From Hormiphora californensis (lineage: Eukaryota; Ctenophora; Tentaculata; Cydippida; Pleurobrachiidae), in the NCBI GenBank assembly GCA_020137815.1, contig CM035356.1, positions 6,878,880-6,942,879 on the forward strand: a stretch of 64,000 nt of DNA, in the 5' to 3' direction. A program made the position numbers and the translations under genes. Under the pieces are notes generated by a model. It saw nothing but the letters and a program-made list of their open reading frames with translations. It searched no databases and was not told the DNA's origin. This document shows positions 44,679 to 55,600 of this stretch, one piece after another; position 1 is the first letter of the stretch, and each line of letters starts with the position of its first letter.

Positions 44679-46258
44679 ATGTTGCTGGTGCTGTGGCTTG
44701 TTCTTTTACTGCTGCCTGCTAGTCATGTAAGTACTAAAACTATTGAAAACCGGATAGCTCGCTACCTGACCGGCGTCACCTCACACTTTGTCCGTGCTAC
44801 CTTAAAAAAAGCGCGAAAAATTCATTTCGGCGTACGCCCGTTACCCTGTTTAATTTGCACACCACAGCAAGTAATATGTTACCGGTAACCAATGTTTCTC
44901 CACAGGGTGGCAAGTACAAGATGGTCACCTCTGCATTGGATGAGGACATAAAACTGGCGGAGTTCATAACCCAACCTGCTGAAATGATTATACGACCGAT
45001 AGTACTCGCTGAAACAGATCCTCCACTGAGCAAGAACAAACCCCAAACTAAACCACCTGTAATCACGGATCCACGGCCTGTCCAGAAAGACACGATAGAC
45101 CCAGGTGCGTTTATACGACCTGAAATCATCGCCACCACATTCCCCAGTGAGACGCCAACAGTAGGAGGAGATATAGAAAATGGTAGCGATGGTAACGATG
45201 GGAAAGGAGACATTACAGATGGTGAAAAGGAAGCTGGTAGTGGCGGGAAAGGGGACAATGGTGGAGATAGTAGTGGCGGGAAAGAAGGAGACAATGGTGG
45301 AGATAGTAGTGAGGTGGGGGACGATAAGAAAAAGGCCGGAACTGTGACACTCCACATAACACTGGCGATGTATAAGATAACACCAGTTATACTTCTGATC
45401 GGAATCATCCTACAGCTTATCATTGCGTTTATCAGCGAGGGTCTATTGTTCGCCTTTATCACCCTCATCTGGTACTCCATTGTGGATTTGTTGGTGATTG
45501 GGGCGGCTGCGTATACCCTTCTGTCCACCCCATCAACTACCTCCTGTAAAGTTTCCTTTCTTTCTCAGTCTCTCAGCTATTGGTTCACTAAATATAGGCT
45601 GCGTCTCTGGTGACGCTGTACAAGTTTGTTGCTATCAGGATACCCCATGATGAGAGAGGAGTTGACCGAGGTTTGGAAACAAATCTGCTGGTGCGGGGGA
45701 TCCTTTATCGCCCTCCTCCTTATATCCTCCCCCGTTCTCTGGCTGCGGTCCATCACTGATTATCTTCTCTACAAGCGAGGATTCTGTTACTTTGAGGGGG
45801 TGACCTACCTTTACTTTATCACAGCATGGATAGCAGTGGTGATCATCCTGCCTCTCGTTCTCAACCTCGCTATGTTCCTTATCATTGGTCTCAAGGTGAA
45901 GGAGCAGCGCCGAAAGAAGGCAGTGAGGCAGTCCACACTGGCCATGACAACCATGTCCACTATTGATTCTCCTAAAGGTTATACGAAGCTGGATACACGC
46001 CCCTCGTTTAAGGTCGAGGTAAAGGAATCCCGCTTCCCTGCAATCATCGTGGTCTGTATGGTTCTCAGTATCATTTCAATCGGGCCATTTGTTCCTGCTT
46101 TTATCAACCCCACTTGGTTCTATTCTGGTGCAAAGGACTATCTGGATATAGTGTATGGTGTGGCACTAGGAGCAATAGCTATCTCGCCTTTTGTCAACAT
46201 GGCCTTCAGCAGAAAGGCAAAGGATATCATGAATCGAATATGGCACAAACTATTTTAG
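44679..46258 (+). pseudogene. 7TM receptor-like gene with disturbed frame in TM3
   Basis: Exon 1 (44679-44726) is a signal peptide (MLLVLWLVLLLLPASH). Exon 2 begins at 44906 and encodes a Gly/Asp/Ser-rich extracellular stretch, TM1 (KITPVILLIGIILQLIIAF) and TM2 with a D2.50-like Asp (YSIVDLLVIGAAAY). TM4 to TM7 lie at 45659-46258 in the same frame: ICWCGGSFIALLLISSPVLW, the ECL2 Cys, YLYFITAWIAVVIILPL, FPAIIVVCMVLSIISIGPF and AISPFVNMAFSRKAKD, an NPxxY-like end. TM3 is spread over the two other frames (FLSLSAIGSLNIGCVS, then TLYKFVAIRIPHDER), so three one-base shifts would be needed. Two tiny introns (45546-45576, 45610-45638) would also restore a frame but delete TM3's end. Pseudogene, sequencing errors or very small introns cannot be told apart here. 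Confidence 0.55.
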
Positions 46259-46308
46259 TAGCTGTATATCATGAATCGAGTGTGGCACAAACTATTTTAG
46301 TAGCTGAT
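46226..46308 (+). repeat. Tandem duplication across the receptor stop codon
   Basis: About 43 bp containing TATCATGAATCGA and GGCACAAACTATTTTAGTAG is present twice in a row; the first copy includes the TAG stop. Confidence 0.8.
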
Positions 46309-46423
46309 TATCATAGAAGACCTGAAGACTGAAGAGTGAAGACGTTAGACAAAGGTATCACTGACTGTTTTCAGTTTTGTTAGAACTAACAAATTAAAAT
46401 ACGCGACCAGTGATTCTAATTAA

Positions 46424-49251
46424 TGTTTACAAGTTTACAAGTTTACAATAAAAGTTTTAGTGTACACAACAGGCCTTCCCTTAGTGGGTCCACCTAAATA
46501 AATTAAACACGTATCACCTCTCAGCCACTCTCAGACATGAACAGCACATTGAGGAGAAATATCGTTGGGAAGTGATGGATAGCCTCTGACAGGGGGACGG
46601 TCATAAAAGCCTGTCAAGTAATTGCCCAGGGATGCTTTGAATTGACCTAAGCTTCCGCAAGAGTTAACGGCCGCTGGCAACCTGTTCCACAGGTGAGCAG
46701 CTCTCGGTCCGAAGGAAGAATGGTACTGATTCGCTCTCCAGGTCTCAGCCCGATATAGAAACACTGGTGGGACTAACCTCATACCCAGCCTTGCACTGTG
46801 TTGGAACACAAGATTTGCAGAATTCGGAACAAACCCATGGATCGTCTTCCACACATGTATCAACATGTAACGTTGTCTCCTACGTTGAAGAGACATCAGG
46901 TTGAGAACTTTTAATCTCTCCCAATAGTCGAGATTCTGCATTCCATCAAGTCTTCTAGTAAAACACCTTTGGACGTTCTCAATTGACTTGATGTCCCCAG
47001 ACTTTGACGGATCCCAGACCAGACAACAATACTCCAAAATTGGTCTGACCAGTGATTTGAAGAGTTGCAACATTACCTCTGGTGAACGATCTCGAAAAAC
47101 ACTGAAAATCCACCCAGATAGGAGAGAGGCTCTCCTCACAATGGTGGCAATGTGCTTAGACCAGGAACCATCCGAGGACATCTGGACACCCAAGTCACGG
47201 ACATCAGCTTCAGGAAACAGTTGTACTCCAGATTTTGTGGTATACGAACATATGTCAACTGAAAAAGGGAATTCCTTGTAGATTGCCGACTTGTTCAGTC
47301 TGTAACTCAGGAGTTGAAATTTCTGATCATGTAGCACCATATTGTTTATCTTGGCCCATTCTGTAACCTTCAAAAGATCAGATTGTAAACCCTCCTGATC
47401 AACAATATCTGTTATGGCTTTCATTAACTTGGTATCATCCGCAAAGGTGAGACACATACTACCATCCAGTACAGATTCCAGGTCCAGTATATAAATAAGG
47501 AAGAGGAGAGGGCCCAGGACACTACCCTGTGCCACCCCGCTGAGCACCTCCACCCATGGTGACCTAACCCCATCCACCATCACACACTGCTGCCTGCCCA
47601 GGATCCACGCACTGATCCACTGATGAAGTTTTCCTCCAATCCCGTACCTTTTCAACTTAGCTAGCAACACATTGATATCCACCGAATCAAAGGCTTTAGA
47701 AAAGTCTAAATAGAGAACATCAACTTCTCTATCTCCACAGAGTTCAGTTAGGATGTAGTCAACATGAGATAACAGTTGGGACATAGTACTACGTCCCTTT
47801 CGAAAACCGTGTTGCGTTTCACTCTGTAACTGCATCTCATCCAAATAATCAGCTATTCTCTTTCTGACTAGCCGCTCAAACACCTTCGATAGGTGACTGG
47901 TGATCGACACAGGGCGATAATTTGCCGTCGTAGACTTCGACCCTTTCTTAAAGATCGGTGTTATGAACTGCTGCTTTAAACAATTTGGAACAGCCCCATC
48001 TTCAAATGACTTGTTCCATAACATCCATATAGGATAAGACAAGCTGCTGTTACATCGTTTCAGAATGCACGAAGGAATGCAGCCCGGAGGTGAGGCCGAA
48101 AAGGGTTTAAGCTCCTCTAGTGCACTCTGGATACAATTCTGTGAAAAATCCATGGTCGTCAGGATCTCACCAAGGTCCTCAATGTTACCCGCTGCCACAG
48201 AGGGATCAATAGCCGCCGGATTGCTGAAGACGCTAGCAAACTGGTGTTGTAGTAGGTTAGCCTTCTCCAGGGGGTCCACAGTTAAGGAACCATCCGCACG
48301 CTCAAGGGGGGCAACTGATGATTTAACCTTGGAGTTCTTTTTAACGTGAGTATAAAAGTACTTGGGGTTCACCTTGATAGCACCCACAGCCTTCCTCTCC
48401 ACTTTCTTGTCCCTTGATATCAGATGGGATTTGATTTTCCCAATTAAACAATCCATCACCGATTTCCACTTTACTGAATCGTTCTTACGTTTATCAAGTT
48501 TACGCCTCCTGCTAGTCAAATGCCTGAGCTCCTTGTCTACAAAGTCCTTTCGCATTTTCTTCACTCGGCAATGTGACTTAACCACCTTGAACACTCTATC
48601 TCGAACAGCTTCCACAAACAATGAGCCATCCTCATCACCCAGATCCTCACACTCAACAAGCAGTTTGTCCCAATCAGTAGCTGCAAGGTCAGCATCAATA
48701 CTCACAAAGTCCGCTGAATGGAGATCCAGTTGCCGATAACCTTCCAGTTTGCCAGGCAGAAATAGACTTGCTGGACCGAGAGGGTTGAAGGTGAGGTGAC
48801 ATGATACCCACAGATGATCTGATACACCCTCATCTGTAATGGAAATATCGCTGAAGTAGTCCGGTCTATTGGTGAACACGAGATCTAACGTATTGTTGCC
48901 CCTGGTAGGGCCCTCTACAACCTGGGATAGAAAATTAGTGTCCATAAAGTCCGATACAACATTGTAGTTAGGCTGATCAACTGGGACTGATGACCCGTCA
49001 ACCCAATTAAAGAGTGGGAGATTAAAATCACCCGATAATACCACTTCTGGTAACCCGCTCTCACTGTATTTATCGATAAATGTCTGTAAGGTATTCATTA
49101 GTCTCTGAAAGTCCAAAACACTCGACTCTGAACGATAAACAGCAGCAAATATGGTGTTAATCTGGCCAACATAGACAGCTTTCATATTGTTAAACGCACT
49201 AGCAAAACATGTACTATCAGAAACAGCCAGCGACGAGTGAACATACAGAGC
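46424..49251 (-). mobile_element. 5'-truncated non-LTR retrotransposon (CR1/L2-like)
   Basis: Contains endonuclease and reverse transcriptase in one frame, a short 3' UTR, and an 8-bp tandem 3' tail (TTGTAAAC three times, 46424-46447). Tandem short 3' tails are known in CR1/L2-type LINEs. The 5' end stops abruptly inside the endonuclease, exactly at the T run of a U6 sequence. No clear target duplication seen. Confidence 0.9.
46531..49251 (-). CDS. LINE ORF2: endonuclease (partial) and reverse transcriptase
   Basis: The first ATG is at 49185, but the frame is open to the U6 junction (ALYVHSSLAVSDST...), which is the GVALYV region of APE endonucleases. Visible: VVLSGDFNLP and GVSDHLWVS (endonuclease), NYRPVSITSHLSKVFERLV, DVLYLDFSKAFDSV (RT block A), GVAQGSVLGPLLFLIYI (block B), FADDTKL (catalytic Asp pair), and a C-terminal region RFTRRLDGMQNLDYWERLK typical of CR1/RTE-like ORF2. 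There are no stops or shifts over 900 codons, so the insertion is young. The first roughly 80-100 endonuclease residues are missing, so it cannot move by itself. Confidence 0.92.
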   Translation of the reverse strand, partial: ALYVHSSLAVSDSTCFASAFNNMKAVYVGQINTIFAAVYRSESSVLDFQRLMNTLQTFIDKYSESGLPEVVLSGDFNLPLFNWVDGSSVPVDQPNYNVVSDFMDTNFLSQVVEGPTRGNNTLDLVFTNRPDYFSDISITDEGVSDHLWVSCHLTFNPLGPASLFLPGKLEGYRQLDLHSADFVSIDADLAATDWDKLLVECEDLGDEDGSLFVEAVRDRVFKVVKSHCRVKKMRKDFVDKELRHLTSRRRKLDKRKNDSVKWKSVMDCLIGKIKSHLISRDKKVERKAVGAIKVNPKYFYTHVKKNSKVKSSVAPLERADGSLTVDPLEKANLLQHQFASVFSNPAAIDPSVAAGNIEDLGEILTTMDFSQNCIQSALEELKPFSASPPGCIPSCILKRCNSSLSYPIWMLWNKSFEDGAVPNCLKQQFITPIFKKGSKSTTANYRPVSITSHLSKVFERLVRKRIADYLDEMQLQSETQHGFRKGRSTMSQLLSHVDYILTELCGDREVDVLYLDFSKAFDSVDINVLLAKLKRYGIGGKLHQWISAWILGRQQCVMVDGVRSPWVEVLSGVAQGSVLGPLLFLIYILDLESVLDGSMCLTFADDTKLMKAITDIVDQEGLQSDLLKVTEWAKINNMVLHDQKFQLLSYRLNKSAIYKEFPFSVDICSYTTKSGVQLFPEADVRDLGVQMSSDGSWSKHIATIVRRASLLSGWIFSVFRDRSPEVMLQLFKSLVRPILEYCCLVWDPSKSGDIKSIENVQRCFTRRLDGMQNLDYWERLKVLNLMSLQRRRQRYMLIHVWKTIHGFVPNSANLVFQHSARLGMRLVPPVFLYRAETWRANQYHSSFGPRAAHLWNRLPAAVNSCGSLGQFKASLGNYLTGFYDRPPVRGYPSLPNDISPQCAVHV

Positions 49252-49303
49252 AAAAAAATTTGGAACGCTTCACGAATTTGCGTGTCATCCTTGCGCAGGG
49301 GCC

Positions 49304-49342
<39 letters not shown>

Positions 49343-49360
49343 CACTGCCGAAGCAGTGGT
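49252..49360 (-). ncRNA. U6: U6 snRNA sequence, fused to LINE 5' end
   Basis: Reads as a full-length U6: 5' stem CACTGC-TTCG-GCAGTG, ATACTAAAATTGGAACG, the ACAGAGA box (GATACAGAGAAGATTAGC, with the AGC triad), CCCCTGCGCAAGGATGACAC, the 3' part AAATTCGTGAAGCGTTCC and a T7 end. No obvious U6 TATA or PSE upstream. Probably a retrocopy made together with the LINE rather than an active gene, although all functional boxes are intact. Confidence 0.9.
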
Positions 49361-49901
49361 CCTGATTTATCTAAAGAAAACCATTAAAATCCGACTTTCA
49401 AAATTGTTTAATCGTATCTACTATCTATATTTTAAATGTAATAAGCGATCACCGAACAAACACTTTTGTCAAGAAAATGGGCTATTTTAATGTGTCAGCA
49501 GCGTCCCCAATACCCAACACTGATTGGGATCACTTTTCAACACCCGATGGGAAGCTGCCGAAGAGAGAAAGTGGGTAACCATATGTTAAGTAAATTGAAA
49601 TAAACAAAGCAAGAAAAAGAATAACCGAATGTAACATTTAGAGCAACACGTCCGTGCCATGCAAACTTTTATTTTCTAGACCGACTTTTTCAAACGGCTA
49701 TTGCCACGCAACCATATGACCAATTTTAGTAAACTAAGCGGTATCTGATAGACAATCGATAGAACTAACCGATAACCCCAAACCAAGCCCTACCCAGAGC
49801 CTAACGGGTAGCCCCAACCAGTAACCGGTGACCCGTCTCTACCGCACAGTAGATTTTAACTTTGCCCGGTCTGCACTTAACTTTTTTTCTTTTTATGCAC
49901 T

Positions 49902-50344
49902 AGGGATCCCTAAAAAAGTTCAGTATTTACACAGCGTTTACACAGTCTTTACACAGTCGTTAAACACCCAGAGCGGCGCGTGCTGCGTTTTGCGGCTTTT
50001 TCTAAGAAAATATTGGATTGTGTGCTGCACAATTGAGTAAATTGAGCGCTGCGGCGAAAAAAGTTTCCGAAAACGCTGCAAATCGAGTGCGAAAGACGCA
50101 GTCTTTACACCCAGAGCGGCGCGGGCGCTCTGGGTGTAACGACTGTGTAAAGACTGTGTAAAGACTGTGTAAAGACTGTGTTTTTAAACGCTGTGTAAAG
50201 TCCGTTTCAAGCGACTTGACCCGTAATTCTTGGAATTTGGCGCATTGCGCGTGTATTTACAAAGGGGAAATCCTGAATTTCCAGGAATCTCAGGTCAAGT
50301 CGTTTGAAACGAACTTTAAATACTGAACTTTTTTAGGGATCCCT
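49902..50344. mobile_element. MITE, family 2 copy 2
   Basis: Ends AGGGATCCCTAAAAAAGTTC and complement, shared with 9577-9801. The interior repeats TTTACACAGTC and a GC-rich hairpin with CAGAGCGGCGCG. Confidence 0.75.
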
Positions 50345-50425
50345 CTTCAGTGAAGAGTCTTCACTGTTGCGACGCGCGCGCATCTGATCTGGGCAATACA
50401 GCGTAAATATTTTGCGCTGCATCTG

Positions 50426-50651
50426 TAAAGTCGGATTTTTTGAAACTGTCACCCCCCTGAAATAACACAATTTGCCATATCTCCGGTTCCTGATAAGATA
50501 GAGACTTGAAATTTGGAGGTTCGGAAGAACTTAGCAAGATCTTCGTAACCTCCAAATTTCAAGTCTCTATCTCGTCAGGAACCGGTTTTATGGTCATTTA
50601 CGAAGTTTGAAAATACCCAGGGGGGTGACAGTTTCAAAAAATCCGACTTTA
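50426..50651. mobile_element. TA-flanked MITE, family 1 copy 2
   Basis: Same ends and length as 8573-8797, with only scattered differences, so the family was active fairly recently. Confidence 0.85.
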
Positions 50652-51541
50652 CCGCGCCTTCCAAACCAGGGCCATTTCCAAATGTCACGTTTCTGGACAT
50701 TTTTGATGATTTAATTGGAATGCGCTGCAGCCCCCTTTGGCATGCGCTGCAGACCCCAAGTGCGCGCGTTTTCCACGGCTTCTAGGGCCTGTAGCATAGG
50801 CCAACGGAAAACGTTAAAATCTGGGTGCCTTTCATTGCTAACAATTCGTAGTTTTGGCGCGCGCGACGGGTTAGGGCTATCCGTTAGGGTCTGGTTAGGG
50901 TTTGGTTTGGGGTTACCGGTTAGGGCTATCGATTCTCTAACTGATACCGTTTAGTTTACACAAATCGGCCATGTGGTTCCATGGCTATAGCCGTTTGAAA
51001 AAAGTCGGTCTAAGTATACTCTTTTGGCAGCGCGCACCTGTAAACAGGCTGCAAGGCACCCAGATTATAATCGCGCCCTAGGCCAACAGCCCCCTCATGC
51101 GCGGGCCTGCAACGTATGCCAAATGATTTAAAAAACTTTCAAAATGTCTCCAAAACTCCAAAGACTATTTGTAAAGGGAGAGAGCGCTCCCATAACTTGA
51201 AGAGCGCTGTCTTATCCTGCCCTGGTCCATGTCCGTAACGAATCTTGAGAGATTTTATTGAAGAAACCGTCTTTGGACTGCGTCGAAATTCGACGGTCGA
51301 ATAATGCACGTCGGAGCACGTTCTTCGGGCACGAGAAAGAGTGAGTGAGAGAGCTTTCTACTTTTCTAATTTTATAAACCTTTAAAACAACTAAAATAAC
51401 AGGTGAAAAGCTAGACAATTTTTGGTTTGGTTTTACACAGTTTATTCCAATCATCAAACTTTTCAACACTACTTTAAACAAATTAATTTGAGTTTCAGCA
51501 ACATGGCGATGTAACGGCCCCAAAGGGCAGAACGTAAGATA

Positions 51542-52504
51542 ATGGCAGACGAACAACGAGAATTGGACTTTGCTGTAAGACGGATTCTGACGCTGGCCAA
51601 AAGTGGAGAGAGCTCTGTCGCTGGCAATGTCTTAAAAAAGTGCAGGAGCAGTCCAGATTTCAACGATGCTGAAATACCGTCATCAGTTAAAATCAACTCT
51701 GTACACACGAAATATGAGCTAAAGCAACTGATTGAAGAAATGAGCTTTGCAACGTTTATTGTTCTAAAACACTTTGAGCGTCATATCTTTGCCGAGAAAT
51801 CCCCTGAGATGGTACTCAAAGAGGAGCGAGATGAACTCAAAGAGGAGCGAGATGAACTGTTGAGAAAATCCCTCGAGTTGCAGGAGCAGGAGGAGAAGTT
51901 GAAAGTGGAGTGTGATGATCTTTTGAGAAGAACTGTCAAGTTACAAGAGCAGGTTATTGAGCTTCAGGGCGAGCAACTGAATCGAGTTACCGAGACGGTA
52001 CAGAAAGATTTGCGTACTTTCTCCGCAGTCGTCACACAGAATTGTAAGACTGCGTTTGCATCGAAAAAGATCCAGAAAGCCGTGGAAAAGGTCACGCACA
52101 AGCCAGTTGATACCGGCCCAGACAGATCGAAAAATCTGATGGTGTTTGGTCTACCGGAATGTGAGGATGAAACTGAATCTGTGTTAAAGGGTGAAGTGGA
52201 AAATGTTTTTGCTGAGCTAGGCGAGAAACCGACCATAGAAGCTAGAAGGGTGGGTTTGAAACGGGGAGGAAGGGAGAGACCAGTGATTGTGAAGCTACAG
52301 AGTAGGGAAATGCTGCTGAGCCTTCTCCAGAAGGCAAAGCAGCTAAAACAGTTAGAATCGTACTGCGGTGTATATCTTGCAAGGGATATGTCCTTCGCAG
52401 AGAGAAGTGAGAGGAGAGAACTCCACCAAACGTTGAAGGAGTTGAGGGACTCGAATCCTGGAGGCCAATTCCGGGTACGGAGGGGGGTGATAGACTTTTC
52501 ATAA
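51542..52504 (+). CDS. Solitary LINE ORF1-type protein
   Basis: 320 residues, one exon. An N-terminal helical part (ELDFAVRRILTLAKSG) is followed by a heptad coiled coil (EERDELKEERDELLRKSLEL, LKVECDDLLRRTVKL) and an RRM-like module: KNLMVFGLPE, VENVFAELGEKPTIEARRVG, RPVIVKLQSREMLLSLLQKA, YLARDMSFAERSERRELHQTLKELR. This coiled-coil plus RRM layout is that of LINE ORF1 proteins, which bind LINE RNA. No reverse transcriptase follows; 180 bp of AT-rich sequence with AATAAA-type signals separates it from the convergent receptor gene. It is either a truncated element, a retrocopy of ORF1 alone, or a captured gene. Confidence 0.75.
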   Translation: MADEQRELDFAVRRILTLAKSGESSVAGNVLKKCRSSPDFNDAEIPSSVKINSVHTKYELKQLIEEMSFATFIVLKHFERHIFAEKSPEMVLKEERDELKEERDELLRKSLELQEQEEKLKVECDDLLRRTVKLQEQVIELQGEQLNRVTETVQKDLRTFSAVVTQNCKTAFASKKIQKAVEKVTHKPVDTGPDRSKNLMVFGLPECEDETESVLKGEVENVFAELGEKPTIEARRVGLKRGGRERPVIVKLQSREMLLSLLQKAKQLKQLESYCGVYLARDMSFAERSERRELHQTLKELRDSNPGGQFRVRRGVIDFS

Positions 52505-52688
52505 TGGGTATCTTCAATGAACTTTAATATCTATCGGTAACCCGTATTTGCCCACAAAAAAGGGGCTTATTTATACAATTAAATTGTGTAAATTATATAG
52601 ATTTAATAATAAAAATAAAATAATCCAATCATGCCCATTTGAAATAAAATACCATAATCAACAAGCTCTCAATTATAGTTCTTCCTCC

Positions 52689-55600
52689 TTAAATTGTTGA
52701 GTTTCTTCTCTGTAAAGTGTCCTCATACGAAGTCGTATTGTCTGAACCAACGGCAGTTTCTTGAATCCTGTCTTTCGTTGGCATAGATCTACATCTAGAG
52801 CATTTCATCTTCATCTCAATGCAATTCGATTTGACATCGGTAACTTGGAACTTCTCTTCTGTCTTGTTCACTGGCATTTTATCAGCGGTAGTGTTTTGTT
52901 GGCGAGAATTATCTACAGATAATTGATCGACTGGCTCGGGTATGACTGGTATACCACGAAACATTCCACGGATTGATGGCCAAGAATTGAAAGTGGCCAG
53001 AATTCTTCCCGTGACAGGTCTCAGCACGTCAATTATTTTAGTCGGGGTATCACTGTACAAAAGTGGGTTTAGAACAGAGTTAATTGGTAGGATATTGAGG
53101 GAGAAGACTTGGTACCAGGGTGACATATCCACAACCTCAGCCGTATGGAGGGCACAACAAATCAGAAAGGGTATCCAGCAACAAAAGTCCGTTAGACACA
53201 ACAAAGTAACTTTGTGACCAAGTCTATTATTTGTGCGTCGGTTTGCCCCAACTGCCACTTTTCTTGAAAAGACCACAATTAAAATGTGGCATATCGCCAC
53301 GACCACAAAGCAGAGAAGGTGAAGGCTGATGTAGAGCCAGACAAAGACAACCTGAGGATCATTGGAGAGAACAAAAAACTTGAACATACAAACTGGATCG
53401 TTACCGTAGAATGATACCTTTTTACTAGAAACAGTCCCATAATCCGCAGAAAACATTCCCGCTACTATCTCCCGAATTGTAGTCCAGGAAATGTCGGCCT
53501 TCCGTCGGGAACGTTCGGAGTACCTTACCCCGTAGTAGCCATAGAAAATCTGCAAAAACCGAGACTTATCCACCGTGCCAAGGAAAAGTGCTATATTCTT
53601 AGGAAATACAAGTCCGTTGACAAACCAATCTTCCAAAGAGTCTAATAGAGGCACTAACGCAAATGCGAGAGACATAAGCATGATCGACACCAGGCATATA
53701 GTAACTTTTACTTTAAGGCCCTGCGAGACTTTTTCAGACTGCCTGAAATGGAGAGCTCTTCTTGTTCCATAAAGCCGGTACACGCTTATACACGCCATGG
53801 CTAAGGAGGAAACTGTTGCACCGACTGTGTTAAGTACGCCTATGATGTTACAAGGTCGCCCACTTATCCACTCCGATCGATTAACACAGAAATCCGTGCT
53901 TTCAATAATATGCAGAATTGTTAAGGTGAGGAGATAGCAGGGAGTAAATAGATCTCCGAAGGAAATTGCAAGCACAAAGATATGGTTCACAAAGGCCCCA
54001 TTTTTTTCTGGAAGTTTTTGGAAACATTCTCTAATGAAGGCTGCAAGTCCTATAAAAATGCCCAGGACCCCCATAATAGATGCGATCACAAAAGTTGCAT
54101 AATCTTCGATTTTCTTCCTCTTGCAGCTACTATTGCACTCATCAGAAAAGTCCTTGCAATCTGTTTTTCCATCGCATTTCTGGCTCAGAGGTAAGAACGA
54201 GGAATTATCGGTACACTGAAAGTTATTGGTACAACTGGCTTCCTCATCAGACCTGTCCCCACAGTCATCAACCAGATCACACACTCTCTCAAAAGGAATA
54301 CATTTTCCATTTTTGCACACGAACACGTTGTTATGAAATGCAGTTTTTTGCCGGAAAACTGATGTCACAACATTTAACTCCGCGTTAAGTGAGTAAACAG
54401 CAATCGGGAGATTATAACATGAATTATGCAGCACCGGTCTGGTCAAAGGACATACCGCATGTGTACACTGCCCAGTACAGCTGTAAAAGACGTAAGCCTC
54501 ACCGTAGAGGTATCTACAATCTTGCTTCTGGTGCAACGTGACAAGGGCTGTTGTGAGGTTTTTACCGAAGAATTGGTGAAATGAATGGTCGAACGTTCGG
54601 AGTAAGCATTGCTCCTTCATATGAAACACCACCGAGGATAGACCTTTGTTGCACACATTTCCAACCAGTAATTCATTTCCAATTAGTTTGGTGATCGAAG
54701 ATCGGAAAAGAGTTTTCTTTAGATTTACCCTTCTTCTCGCACCCTGACAGGCCTCCTCGTCGCACGAATTATGGGTTGAAAAACACATGGTGGAAGTTTC
54801 TAGGAATTCTGAATGGTTGCCATGACACAAGAACACGTTAGAGCACGGTCTTGTATCCACCTTAATCCTCAGAGTGGTGCCATTGCCGCACTTTTCCCAA
54901 TTATTTTTCTCATCGACGCCGCTCTCACAATCTACAACTCCATCTTGGATCCAATCCACCGGAACTCGAGAAAACTTCCCAAACCGTCTCTGACATTTGT
55001 GAGTGGTAATTTTTCCAGGTCCACACCAAATTTTACTCTCATCGATACCACCAGCACAATCCTCTGTGCCATCACACAGCCTATGTTTATGAATAAAACA
55101 GTGGCGACCAACCTTGACACACTCCAACTCTATCCCATCATCACACAGCCGTGGAGTCTTATTGGCACTACAGATCATATAAATGGAAATAGTGCTGGGA
55201 TAACCTCTCACCAGACAGCTACCCCCAACTTTGGTTGGATCGGTGCAATTAGTTTGGTCCATTCCCGTATATACGCAGTAGGCAGAGGTTCGAACAATCA
55301 CAGAGAAAAATGTGTTAATTCGACCTCTCGTTGTCAAGAAACATCTTGAACCATTAAACAAGGGGAAGCTACTGGGGTATCCAAGCATTGTGGCAGACGC
55401 TTTACAGTGTGGTGCACCGTGATCCCAGGGACGGACAGTACCTTTTTCCGGCATTCCCTGGAACGGCATGAAAACCAGATCGTCAGAAATAGTTCCGTAT
55501 GTGAGTCCACCTCCACAATCCCGCTCCTCTACACATGTCAGTTTGAGCATCGGTGTGAGAGTCTTGCCTTTCCTAATCCAGATATCGTCACATATCCCAT

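Larger units (their letters stand above)
49678..51017. mobile_element. Composite inverted-repeat element with nested MITEs
   Basis: Outer arms (49678-49840 and 50860-51017) pair: AGACCGACTTTTTCAAACGG with its complement, then CTAACCGATAACCCCAAACC with its complement. Two MITEs lie inside. No gene. Confidence 0.65.

Noticed and set aside
49252-49360. U6 as a normal active gene
   Set aside because: Not excluded, but there is no clear upstream TATA/PSE and the exact join to a truncated LINE at the T run is better explained by template switching.
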